Of a stretch of 25,166 bases of DNA, positions 8,053 through 15,384 are shown one piece after another. The notes under the pieces were generated by a model. It had not been told where the DNA came from, ran no database searches, and was given only the letters and a program-made list of their open reading frames with translations. This DNA is from Maribacter sp. (lineage in GTDB: Bacteria; Bacteroidota; Bacteroidia; Flavobacteriales; Flavobacteriaceae), in contig JAHHKH010000045.1 of assembly GCA_018679695.1 (NCBI GenBank), positions 1 through 25,166 on the forward strand, written 5' to 3'. Numbering within the stretch: the first letter of the stretch is position 1; each line of letters opens with the position of its first letter. The position numbers were made by a program, and so were the translations under genes.

Positions 8053-8201
8053 GTTGGATAAACTTAATAGATTATCCTAAAATACATAAATATTTTTTCG
8101 CTATTTATTCACGTTAGCTGCTAAAAAACTAATTCCTAAATCTATCCCAATGATTATTTCACTCCCTTAAAAAATCCTATTTTTGGACAAAATATAATGC
8201 A
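8053..8201. promoter_or_regulatory. Divergent intergenic region
   Basis: This AT-rich stretch separates the reverse-strand SRPBCC gene and the forward OstA-like gene. It holds the exact -7 box at 8178-8185 for the forward gene. For the reverse gene only imperfect boxes are seen (for example TATTTTAG on the reverse strand). No small gene or RNA was recognised. Confidence 0.5.
8178..8185 (+). promoter_or_regulatory. Bacteroidota -7 promoter box for the OstA-like gene
   Basis: TATTTTTG matches TAnnTTTG exactly. It would give a very short leader before the TTG start at 8202. No convincing -33 element was seen. Confidence 0.6.
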
Positions 8202-9905
8202 TTGCGTAGCATACTTCGTTCCATACTCGTTTTCCTTTTGACCTTACCCGTTTTCGCACAAGATTCCACAGAGGTGGAAGTAAAACAAATTAACATTGTG
8301 TATGGGGGTAATTTCACCAAGGATGAAGCCCAAAATCCCGGTGCATCTATATTCAGCAAAGACGAGAAGCAAGTTCAGTTTGAACACAAAGGAGCCAATC
8401 TATTCTGTGACATTGCCATTTATTACCAAAAAGAAAACAAATTAAAGGCCGTTGGCAACATTCGTTTACAGCAGGGGGATTCTATTCAAATGACCAGTGG
8501 TAAAATAGATTATGACGGCAATGAAAATCTGGCCAAAGCCTGGGAAAATGTTGTTTTGACAAGTAAGTCCCAAATGACACTGACTACAGATACCCTACGA
8601 TTCAATAGAGAGCAGCAACAGGCATATTACCAGGATTATGGGACAGTAGTCGATTCTGTAAACACTTTAACCAGTGAAATAGGCAAGTACTTTTTAAAAA
8701 ATAAAAAACTTCAGTTCCTGGATAGTGTGCATATTGTTAACCCGGATTATATTTTAGATTCAAAGCAATTGGATTATTATGAAACTTCGAAAAATGCGTA
8801 CCTATACGGACCTTCCACTATTACTGGGGATACCTATAAAATATATTGTGAACGGGGTTTTTATGATACCAAAGTGGAAAGTGGTTATTTCATTAAAAAC
8901 ACGAGAATCGATTATAACAATCGCATAATAAAAGGGGATAGCGTTTATTTTAATAAAGCCAGGGAATTTGCCTCGGCTACGAATAATATAAAAGTCACCG
9001 ATACAATCAATAATGGTATTATAAAAGCACATTATGCTGAGGTATTCAAAGCCAAGGATTCTGTTTTTGCCACTAAAAGGGCCGTTTCCATTGGACTTAT
9101 GGAACAAGACTCACTTTATATACATGGGGACACCTTAATGCTTACGGGTAAACCCGATAATCGTATTCTTAGGGCATTTCGTAATGCTAAATTTTTCAAG
9201 ACCGATTTAAGTGGCAAATGCGATTCGATTCATTACAACCAAAAAATAGGACTTACCCAACTAATCACAGATCCTATTCTTTGGAATGGTCCTAACCAAA
9301 TGACAGGGGATAGCATTCATTTGAAGTCGAACCTGAAGACGGAAAAAATGGACTCACTTAAAGTGCTGAACAATGCCTTTATCATTGCGTTGGACAGTGT
9401 GAGCATGGAAGGCTATAATCAGGCAAAAGGGAAGGATTTATTTGGTAAATTCAAGGATAACCAACTCAAAATCATTGACTTAATTAAAAACACCGAGGTC
9501 ATTTACTATATGTACAATGATGATGATGAACTCATTGGTATTGACAAGACCATTTGCAGTGCCATACGCATTACCATGGCTAACAATGATATCGAGGATC
9601 TTACTTTTTTCACTAATCCAGATGGCGACATATACCCTGAAACAGAACTTCCTGTTAATAGTAGAAAATTAAAGGGTTTTATTTGGAGGGGTGATGAACG
9701 AATTCTTACCAAGGAGGACATCTTTGATGAAGATGACAAAAATATCATACTTCCGGTAATTAGGGGAATCTCTAACCCTATTGATATTGACGCTGAGGAA
9801 GAGGAACGAGGCACCAATGAGGGTGATCCGGTGAACAATATCACAAGATCGAACGACCAAGCTACTGACCCTAAGAAAAAGAATATGCGGAAGAAGGCGA
9901 ATTAG
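8202..9905 (+). CDS. OstA-like / LptA-related periplasmic protein
   Basis: 567 residues, with a signal peptide (SILRSILVFLLTLPVFA, cleavage before QDS), then OstA/LptA-type repeats of short beta strands. Strand pairs such as FEHKGANLFCDIAIYYQK and GNIRLQQGDSIQMTSGKIDY recur down the protein, as in the beta-jellyroll that carries lipopolysaccharide across the periplasm. It is longer than a typical LptA and ends in an acidic stretch (DIDAEEEERG) and a basic tail (KKKNMRKKAN). The start is TTG: it alone keeps the whole signal peptide in frame, the ATG at 8197-8199 is in another frame, and the -7 box lies 17 bases upstream. The next gene begins 8 bases after its stop. Confidence 0.85.
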   Translation: MRSILRSILVFLLTLPVFAQDSTEVEVKQINIVYGGNFTKDEAQNPGASIFSKDEKQVQFEHKGANLFCDIAIYYQKENKLKAVGNIRLQQGDSIQMTSGKIDYDGNENLAKAWENVVLTSKSQMTLTTDTLRFNREQQQAYYQDYGTVVDSVNTLTSEIGKYFLKNKKLQFLDSVHIVNPDYILDSKQLDYYETSKNAYLYGPSTITGDTYKIYCERGFYDTKVESGYFIKNTRIDYNNRIIKGDSVYFNKAREFASATNNIKVTDTINNGIIKAHYAEVFKAKDSVFATKRAVSIGLMEQDSLYIHGDTLMLTGKPDNRILRAFRNAKFFKTDLSGKCDSIHYNQKIGLTQLITDPILWNGPNQMTGDSIHLKSNLKTEKMDSLKVLNNAFIIALDSVSMEGYNQAKGKDLFGKFKDNQLKIIDLIKNTEVIYYMYNDDDELIGIDKTICSAIRITMANNDIEDLTFFTNPDGDIYPETELPVNSRKLKGFIWRGDERILTKEDIFDEDDKNIILPVIRGISNPIDIDAEEEERGTNEGDPVNNITRSNDQATDPKKKNMRKKAN

Positions 9906-9913
9906 TGCATCTC

Positions 9914-11095
9914 ATGAAGGAGGATTTTTTAAAATATCAAACCCAAACAACACCCCACCCTTTGGCCTTACAAGTATCACATGCGAAAGGCAGTTACATA
10001 TATGATAACGACGGAAATGCACATCTCGACTTTGTGGCTGGTGTCTCAGCTTGTAGTTTGGGACATTGTCATCCCAAGGTAATCAAGGCCGTTAAAGATC
10101 AGCTTAACAAATACATGCATGTCATGGTTTATGGCGAATACATTCAAAAACCAGCGGTGGAATATGTTAAGCTATTGGCGTCGTTCCTTCCAGCACCCTT
10201 GGAAACCACTTATTTGGTGAACTCCGGGACTGAAGCAATAGAAGGGGCACTGAAATTGGCCCGAAGATTTACGGGCCGAACTGAAATAATTTCTGCAAAT
10301 AAGGCGTACCATGGAAGTACATTGGGCAGTTTGAGTATTATGGGATTTGAAGAGCGAAAAAGTGCGTTCAGACCTCTGATACCCGATATTTCCTTTATTG
10401 AATTTAATTCAGAACCAGACATTCAAAAAATAACCAGAAGCACCGCTGCTGTAGTTCTTGAAACAATCCAAGGTGGAGCGGGCTTTATTGAACCAAAAAA
10501 TGGTTATTTGGAAAAAGTTAGAAAACGTTGTCTCGAGGTCGGTGCGTTATTGATTTTGGATGAAATTCAGCCCGGCTTTGGGAGAACAGGAAGTTTGTTC
10601 GCCTTTGAGCATTATAATTGTATCCCTGATATTCTGGTAATGGGCAAGGGAATGGCATCAGGCCTGCCCGTAGGGGCATTTACCGCATCCAATGAAATGA
10701 TGTCCACCTTAATGGAAAATCCTGAACTTGGCCATATTACCACTTTCGGAGGCAATCCCGTAATAGCATCAGCTTGTTTGGCAACCCTAAGGGAAATCAC
10801 CGAAAGTGAACTTATACAGGAATCATTGTCCAAGGAAAAACTAATTCGAAGTTTGCTCAAACATAAACATATTAAAGAAATAAGGGGCAAGGGCCTTATG
10901 CTTGCCTTGATAATGGAAAGCCCTGAAATGGCAGACAATCTTATTTTATCAGCTGCTAAAAGAAACCTTATTCTTTTTTGGCTATTGTTTGAAAAAAAGG
11001 CGGTTCGGATATCACCGCCCCTAACCATTTCACGGGAGGAAATCGAGAAAGGCTGTAATGAGATCCTGAAAATATTGAACAACATTAAACAATAA
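9914..11095 (+). CDS. Class III PLP-dependent aminotransferase
   Basis: A 393-residue fold-type I, class III (ornithine/acetylornithine/4-aminobutyrate type) aminotransferase. Visible elements are the N-terminal DFVAGVSACSLGHCHPKV, the phosphate-binding NSGTEAIEGALKLARR, LILDEIQPGFGRTG with Asp216 contacting the pyridine nitrogen, and MGKGMASGLPVGAF with the Schiff-base Lys245. The domain is complete and has no signal peptide, so the enzyme is cytosolic. ATG at 9914 is preferred to GTG at 9905, which overlaps the stop of the preceding gene. The amino donor and acceptor cannot be read from the sequence. It probably shares a transcript with the OstA-like gene. Confidence 0.92.
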   Translation: MKEDFLKYQTQTTPHPLALQVSHAKGSYIYDNDGNAHLDFVAGVSACSLGHCHPKVIKAVKDQLNKYMHVMVYGEYIQKPAVEYVKLLASFLPAPLETTYLVNSGTEAIEGALKLARRFTGRTEIISANKAYHGSTLGSLSIMGFEERKSAFRPLIPDISFIEFNSEPDIQKITRSTAAVVLETIQGGAGFIEPKNGYLEKVRKRCLEVGALLILDEIQPGFGRTGSLFAFEHYNCIPDILVMGKGMASGLPVGAFTASNEMMSTLMENPELGHITTFGGNPVIASACLATLREITESELIQESLSKEKLIRSLLKHKHIKEIRGKGLMLALIMESPEMADNLILSAAKRNLILFWLLFEKKAVRISPPLTISREEIEKGCNEILKILNNIKQ

Positions 11096-11115
11096 TTTGT
11101 TAACTAATTTGTTAA
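11093..11115 (+). repeat. Short tandem repeat TAATTTGTTAA x2
   Basis: TAATTTGTTAA occurs at 11093-11103 and again at 11105-11115, a 12-base period beginning at the aminotransferase stop codon. It is AT-rich and may be chance. Each copy also resembles a -7 box with one spacer base missing. Confidence 0.4.
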
Positions 11116-11192
11116 TAATATAGCCCAAGTCTGGAGTCAAAGGTAGTACCAAAAGACTATTTTTAATTCCATAGTTTAACCAAATAGTTCCT

Positions 11193-12590
11193 ATGGCGTT
11201 AGATGCTAACGAAAGGCCGAACCAGCCCATTGCCAAGTTTGAATCAATGCTCAAGACAGACGATGTCTACTTCTTTGATGCTGAAGATTTTGAAGATATA
11301 ATTCACCACTACCTAAATCACGGTAAAATAGCTTTGGCCAAAAAGGCCATTAAGATAAGCTTAAAGCAACATCCCGATTCGATTGAACTGAAACTTTTGA
11401 ATGTTGAAGTGCTGGTATTCGAGAATAATCTCGAAAAGGCAGAGCAACTCTTGGACAAACTTCAATTACTTGATAGTAGTAATGAAGAGGTTTATATTCA
11501 AAGAGCTAACATCTATTCAAAAAAGGATAATCATGAAGCGGCCGTCACACTTCTGAATAAGGCATTGGAACTTTCCAAGGATAGTTATGATATTCACTCA
11601 TTACTAGGTATGGAATATTTATTTATGGATGACTTTAAACTCGCCAAGGAAAGTTTTATGAAATGTGTGAGTTACGATGAACATGACTATTCATCGCTAT
11701 ACAACGTCATTTATTGTTTTGAATTTTTAGAAGATTTTGAAGGTGCCATTTTATATCTCAACGATTATTTAGACCGTAACCCGTACTGTGAAGTTGCATG
11801 GCATCAATTGGGCAAACAGTACTTTTCTAAAAGAATGTTCAATGAGGCATTGACGGCATTTGATTTTGCCATTATTTCCGATGACTCCTTTACCGGGGCC
11901 TATTTTGAAAAAGGCAAAGTCCTCGAGAAGTTGGGTAAATTCAGTGAGGCTATTGAGAGCTATGAAACTACAATAAAGATACAAGACCCTACATCGCACG
12001 CATATCTAAGAATCGGAAAATGTTATGAGCGGTTGTGTAATGATGAAATGGCGAAATATTATTACTATCAAACGGTACATGAAGATCCTTTATTGGATAA
12101 AGGATGGTTGGCCATCACAGATTTCTATTTCAACAAAGAGAATTATGATAAGGCATTATATTATATAAATAAAGCCTTGAATATTGACGGTGAGAATCCT
12201 ACATATTGGAAGAAAAGTGCACGTATAAATGCAGCTCTAAAGAACTTTGATCAGGCCGATTTTTCCTTTAAGCAAGCTGTGGATTTAGGCAACTATGAAT
12301 TGGACACTTGGCTGTGCTGGGCAGATGTTGCCAAAGAAAATGAGGACTACGTTTCTGGTCTACATATTTTGACCCAAGGTCGGGAATTCTACCCTGAAAG
12401 CGCTGAAATATTGTATAAGACCGCAGGTTTTTATTTGTTGACAAACGATAGGATAAATGCACGAATACGTTTAATAGACGCCCTAAAGAATAATTCTAAT
12501 AAAGTTCATTTGTTCCAGAAAGAATTTCCACAGTACTTCGACACAGAATGGGCCCAGAACATAATCGCAATCAACAAGCGAGCTTCTTGA
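11193..12590 (+). CDS. Tetratricopeptide repeat protein
   Basis: 465 residues made almost wholly of TPR helix pairs. Typical Ala/Gly/Tyr patterns appear at intervals of about 34 residues, for example YIQRANIYSKKDNHEAAVTL, YFEKGKVLEKLGKFSEAIES and YLRIGKCYERLCNDEMAKYY. There is no signal peptide or membrane segment, so it is probably a cytoplasmic scaffold. TPR arrays mediate protein-protein contacts; the partner is unknown. It lies between the OstA/aminotransferase pair and the DUF368 genes. Its own promoter is uncertain, since the 97-base gap holds only an imperfect TATTTTTA box. Confidence 0.92.
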   Translation: MALDANERPNQPIAKFESMLKTDDVYFFDAEDFEDIIHHYLNHGKIALAKKAIKISLKQHPDSIELKLLNVEVLVFENNLEKAEQLLDKLQLLDSSNEEVYIQRANIYSKKDNHEAAVTLLNKALELSKDSYDIHSLLGMEYLFMDDFKLAKESFMKCVSYDEHDYSSLYNVIYCFEFLEDFEGAILYLNDYLDRNPYCEVAWHQLGKQYFSKRMFNEALTAFDFAIISDDSFTGAYFEKGKVLEKLGKFSEAIESYETTIKIQDPTSHAYLRIGKCYERLCNDEMAKYYYYQTVHEDPLLDKGWLAITDFYFNKENYDKALYYINKALNIDGENPTYWKKSARINAALKNFDQADFSFKQAVDLGNYELDTWLCWADVAKENEDYVSGLHILTQGREFYPESAEILYKTAGFYLLTNDRINARIRLIDALKNNSNKVHLFQKEFPQYFDTEWAQNIIAINKRAS

Positions 12591-12599
12591 TAAATAAAC

Positions 12600-12607
12600 T
12601 ACTTTTG
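12600..12607 (+). promoter_or_regulatory. Bacteroidota -7 promoter box for the DUF368 pair
   Basis: TACTTTTG is an exact TAnnTTTG match, 9 bases after the TPR stop and 11 bases before the ATG at 12619. It supports that ATG over the TTG at 12613. No -33 element at a suitable distance was found. Confidence 0.5.
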
Positions 12608-12618
12608 CTTTTTTGTTT

Positions 12619-13536
12619 ATGGAAGATCGAAATTTACTCCAGTATATTCTTATTACCCTAAAAGGAGTAGCCATGGGCGCGGCTGATGTGGTTCCTGGGG
12701 TTTCTGGAGGTACAATAGCATTTATCTCAGGTATTTACGAGGAACTGATAACCAGTATTAATAATATACACCCTTCCTTAATTAAAACTTGGAAAAAAGA
12801 TGGATTCACTGCCTTTTGGAAAAAATTGAATGGAAATTTTCTGGTCGCCTTATTCCTGGGGATTTTTACCAGTCTTTTTTCACTCGCAACAGTAGTAAGC
12901 TGGTTACTCGAGAACGAACCTGTTCTACTTTGGTCCTTCTTTTTCGGATTGGTAGCTGCAAGCATATTTTTTGTCGGTAAGGAGATAGGCAAATGGAATA
13001 TGGGTACAATCATTATCCTTATCCTTGGCGCTGCCATCGCATACTTCATAACGACCTTGCCAGCCTCTGAAAATTCGACAGGTTTACCCTATCTATTTAT
13101 CTCAGGAGCTTTAGCGGTTTGTGCAATGATATTACCCGGTATCTCGGGTGCTTTTATCTTGGTCTTGTTAGGATCATATAAAACCATTTTAGATGCGGTT
13201 CATGAAAGGAACATTCAAATTATTATTACAGTGGCCTTAGGTGCAATTTTTGGCCTTCTCAGTTTTGCCAAATTATTAAAATGGATGTTCAGCCATTATA
13301 AAAACCTCACTTTGGCACTTTTAACAGGATTCATTCTTGGTTCATTGAATAAAATATGGCCTTGGAAATTGGTATTGGAAAGCAAGACCATAGGAGAAAG
13401 GATTATTCCTTTAAAAGAACAGAATGTGTCTCCCTTTAACTTTGATGGAGAGTCACAATTATTGTTTGCCATTATCTCCGCGATCATTGGTTTTTCCCTT
13501 ATTTTTATACTTGAAAAAGTAGCCTCGAAAAAATAG
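12619..13536 (+). CDS. DUF368 membrane protein, polyprenyl-phosphate transporter-like (first copy)
   Basis: A 305-residue polytopic inner-membrane protein. DUF368 proteins (PopT) are known to recycle undecaprenyl phosphate, the lipid carrier for cell-wall and surface-glycan synthesis, across the inner membrane. The two family half-repeat motifs are present: MGAADVVPGVSGGTIAF near residues 19-35 and MILPGISGAFILVLLGSY near the middle. Hydrophobic helices include FLVALFLGIFTSLF and LLFAIISAIIGFSLIFIL at the C-terminus. The start ATG follows a -7 box at 12600-12607. A related second copy begins 12 bases after its stop, an old tandem duplication. Confidence 0.93.
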   Translation: MEDRNLLQYILITLKGVAMGAADVVPGVSGGTIAFISGIYEELITSINNIHPSLIKTWKKDGFTAFWKKLNGNFLVALFLGIFTSLFSLATVVSWLLENEPVLLWSFFFGLVAASIFFVGKEIGKWNMGTIIILILGAAIAYFITTLPASENSTGLPYLFISGALAVCAMILPGISGAFILVLLGSYKTILDAVHERNIQIIITVALGAIFGLLSFAKLLKWMFSHYKNLTLALLTGFILGSLNKIWPWKLVLESKTIGERIIPLKEQNVSPFNFDGESQLLFAIISAIIGFSLIFILEKVASKK

Positions 13537-13548
13537 TCATTGAACTGC

Positions 13549-14562
13549 ATGTACCAGCCTAGAACATTTATGGATAAATTGTTTTTGGTCCTAAAAGGGC
13601 TCGCTATGGGTGCGGCCAATAAGGTTCCTGGGGTTTCTGGCGGCATAGTGGCATTTGTCGGCGGTTTTTACGAGGAGTTCATCTATTCACTTCAAAAAAT
13701 AAATTTAAAAGCGTTGAAGCTATTGTTTAACGGTAGATTTGAAATCTTCTACCGTTATGTAAATGGGCAGTTTTTAACACTCCTGATATTTGGGATGCTG
13801 GTCAGTTATTTTAGTGTTTCCAAGCTGCTCGATTACTTTTTGGAGCGTAAGGAACTTTTTGTTTGGGCCTCCTTTTTTGGTATGATTTTGGGATCTATTT
13901 ATTATATCTCAAAAGACTTTAAACACTGGAATAAACGGACGGTAACTGCGGGAATCCTAGGTTTTGTTGTAGGTATCTCGATAAGTTTTTTAAATCCTGC
14001 AAAGGAAAATGATAATCTGTGGTTTATTTTTATCTGTGGTATTATCAGCGTCTCTGGAATGACACTTCCCGGACTTTCAGGATCCTTCATACTTATCCTA
14101 CTTGGAAATTATGTGCTGCTTTTGGTTGATTCGGTAAATGCCCTATATGATACTTTCGCTGAATTATTACGTGGTGATCTGAGTTTTGTAAAAAATAATG
14201 AGCGGCTGAATACTTTAAAAATCCTTGCTGTTTTCACTTTTGGTTCGGCAACGGGTCTAGTGACCCTATCGCATATATTGACTTATGTTCTAAAACATTT
14301 TAAATTTATTACTACCGCGGTTATTATTGGATTTATAACAGGTTCTTTAGGTGTCGTATGGCCCTGGAAACGAACAATTTTCAAGACCGATGCGTCAGGA
14401 CAGGTTTCTTTGGATTCAAACGGAAAAGAAATTATCCTTAATTACGAAAGGTATTTTCCGGATTTTGGTAATCCGGAAACTTGGTGGGCTATTTTCTTTG
14501 TAATCTTGGGAGTATTCATTTTATTAGGATTGGAGTGGTATGGGGAATACAGAAAAAAATAG
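13549..14562 (+). CDS. DUF368 membrane protein, polyprenyl-phosphate transporter-like (second copy)
   Basis: 337 residues from ATG 13549, chosen because it aligns with the start of the first copy (about 16 residues before the shared LKG segment). TTG 13540 and ATG 13570 are alternatives. It has the same architecture: MGAANKVPGVSGGIVAF near the N-terminus, MTLPGLSGSFILILLGNY in the middle, and a C-terminal helix WWAIFFVILGVFILLGL. Against copy one, the Asp-Val pair before PGVSGG has become Asn-Lys (Asn24-Lys25), and it carries a longer loop around residues 280-310. It probably handles the same lipid class, but with changed coupling or partner. Its last 23 bases overlap aroE, so the two are translationally linked. 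Confidence 0.93.
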   Translation: MYQPRTFMDKLFLVLKGLAMGAANKVPGVSGGIVAFVGGFYEEFIYSLQKINLKALKLLFNGRFEIFYRYVNGQFLTLLIFGMLVSYFSVSKLLDYFLERKELFVWASFFGMILGSIYYISKDFKHWNKRTVTAGILGFVVGISISFLNPAKENDNLWFIFICGIISVSGMTLPGLSGSFILILLGNYVLLLVDSVNALYDTFAELLRGDLSFVKNNERLNTLKILAVFTFGSATGLVTLSHILTYVLKHFKFITTAVIIGFITGSLGVVWPWKRTIFKTDASGQVSLDSNGKEIILNYERYFPDFGNPETWWAIFFVILGVFILLGLEWYGEYRKK

Positions 14563-15286
14563 GTTCGGGTTGGTGGGCAAGAATATTTCTTACTCTTTTT
14601 CCAAGGCATATTTTACCGAAAAATTCAAAGACTTGGGATTAAATGATCATTCCTACGAGAACTTTGATATTGCCAGGATTGAGGACCTTCAAAACCTTCT
14701 TTTAACTAACAAGGACCTAAAAGGACTGAATATAACCATACCCTACAAAGAAGCGGTAATTCCTTATTTGAGTGAATTAAATCCGAAAGCAAGAAAAATT
14801 GGAGCCGTGAATACCGTTAAATTCACTAAAAAAGGACTTAAGGGTTATAACACAGATATTTATGGCTTTAAAAAATCAATAAAACCATTTTTAAAAACCC
14901 ACCACAAGAAAGCCCTGATTTTAGGTACCGGTGGGGCTTCAAAAGCAGTTGCCTTTGTGTTCGGGGAATTGGGGATCAAATACAAACATGTTTCCAGAAA
15001 TCCTGGCAAAAAGCAATTAGCTTATGTTGACCTTAATGAAAAAATACTGAAAAAACATACCATTATAGTGAATTCTACCCCACTAGGAACCTACCCGAAT
15101 ATAGAAGGTAAACCCGATATTCCCTATGAAATGCTCTCTGCGAAGCATGTACTCTTCGATTTGATTTACAATCCCGAAAAGACGATTTTTTTGCAAAAAG
15201 GCGAAAAACAAGGGGCAACGATCAGTAATGGTCTTCGCATGCTTGAGCTACAGGCCGAAAAGTCTTGGAGAATCTGGAATTCATAA
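14540..15286 (+). CDS. aroE: Shikimate dehydrogenase
   Basis: Reduces 3-dehydroshikimate to shikimate with NADPH in the chorismate (aromatic amino acid) pathway, in the cytoplasm. The protein has 248 residues, slightly shorter than the E. coli enzyme, as common in Bacteroidota. The shikimate-binding Ser pair is in SYSFS (Ser17, Ser19). The catalytic Lys70 is in NITIPYK, Asp106 is in GYNTDIYGF, and the Rossmann loop is LGTGGASKAV (about 128-137). The C-terminus has the usual NGLRMLELQAEKSW helix. The start lies inside the end of the second DUF368 gene, an overlap of 23 bases in another frame. Confidence 0.95.
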   Translation: MGNTEKNRFGLVGKNISYSFSKAYFTEKFKDLGLNDHSYENFDIARIEDLQNLLLTNKDLKGLNITIPYKEAVIPYLSELNPKARKIGAVNTVKFTKKGLKGYNTDIYGFKKSIKPFLKTHHKKALILGTGGASKAVAFVFGELGIKYKHVSRNPGKKQLAYVDLNEKILKKHTIIVNSTPLGTYPNIEGKPDIPYEMLSAKHVLFDLIYNPEKTIFLQKGEKQGATISNGLRMLELQAEKSWRIWNS

Positions 15287-15314
15287 TAACCATCCAAAAA
15301 AAAAGAGGTTGTAT

Positions 15315-15322
15315 TAGTTTTG
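15315..15322 (+). promoter_or_regulatory. Candidate -7 promoter box for the DUF349 gene
   Basis: TAGTTTTG fits TAnnTTTG exactly and lies 62 bases before the ATG at 15385. A -33 element is not clear. It could give the DUF349 gene its own transcript with a leader of about 55 bases. Confidence 0.4.
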
Positions 15323-15384
15323 GTATTCCTTATGTTGTTAGTATCTTACAATAGCAATCTTACGCATAACTAATTTGAATTATA

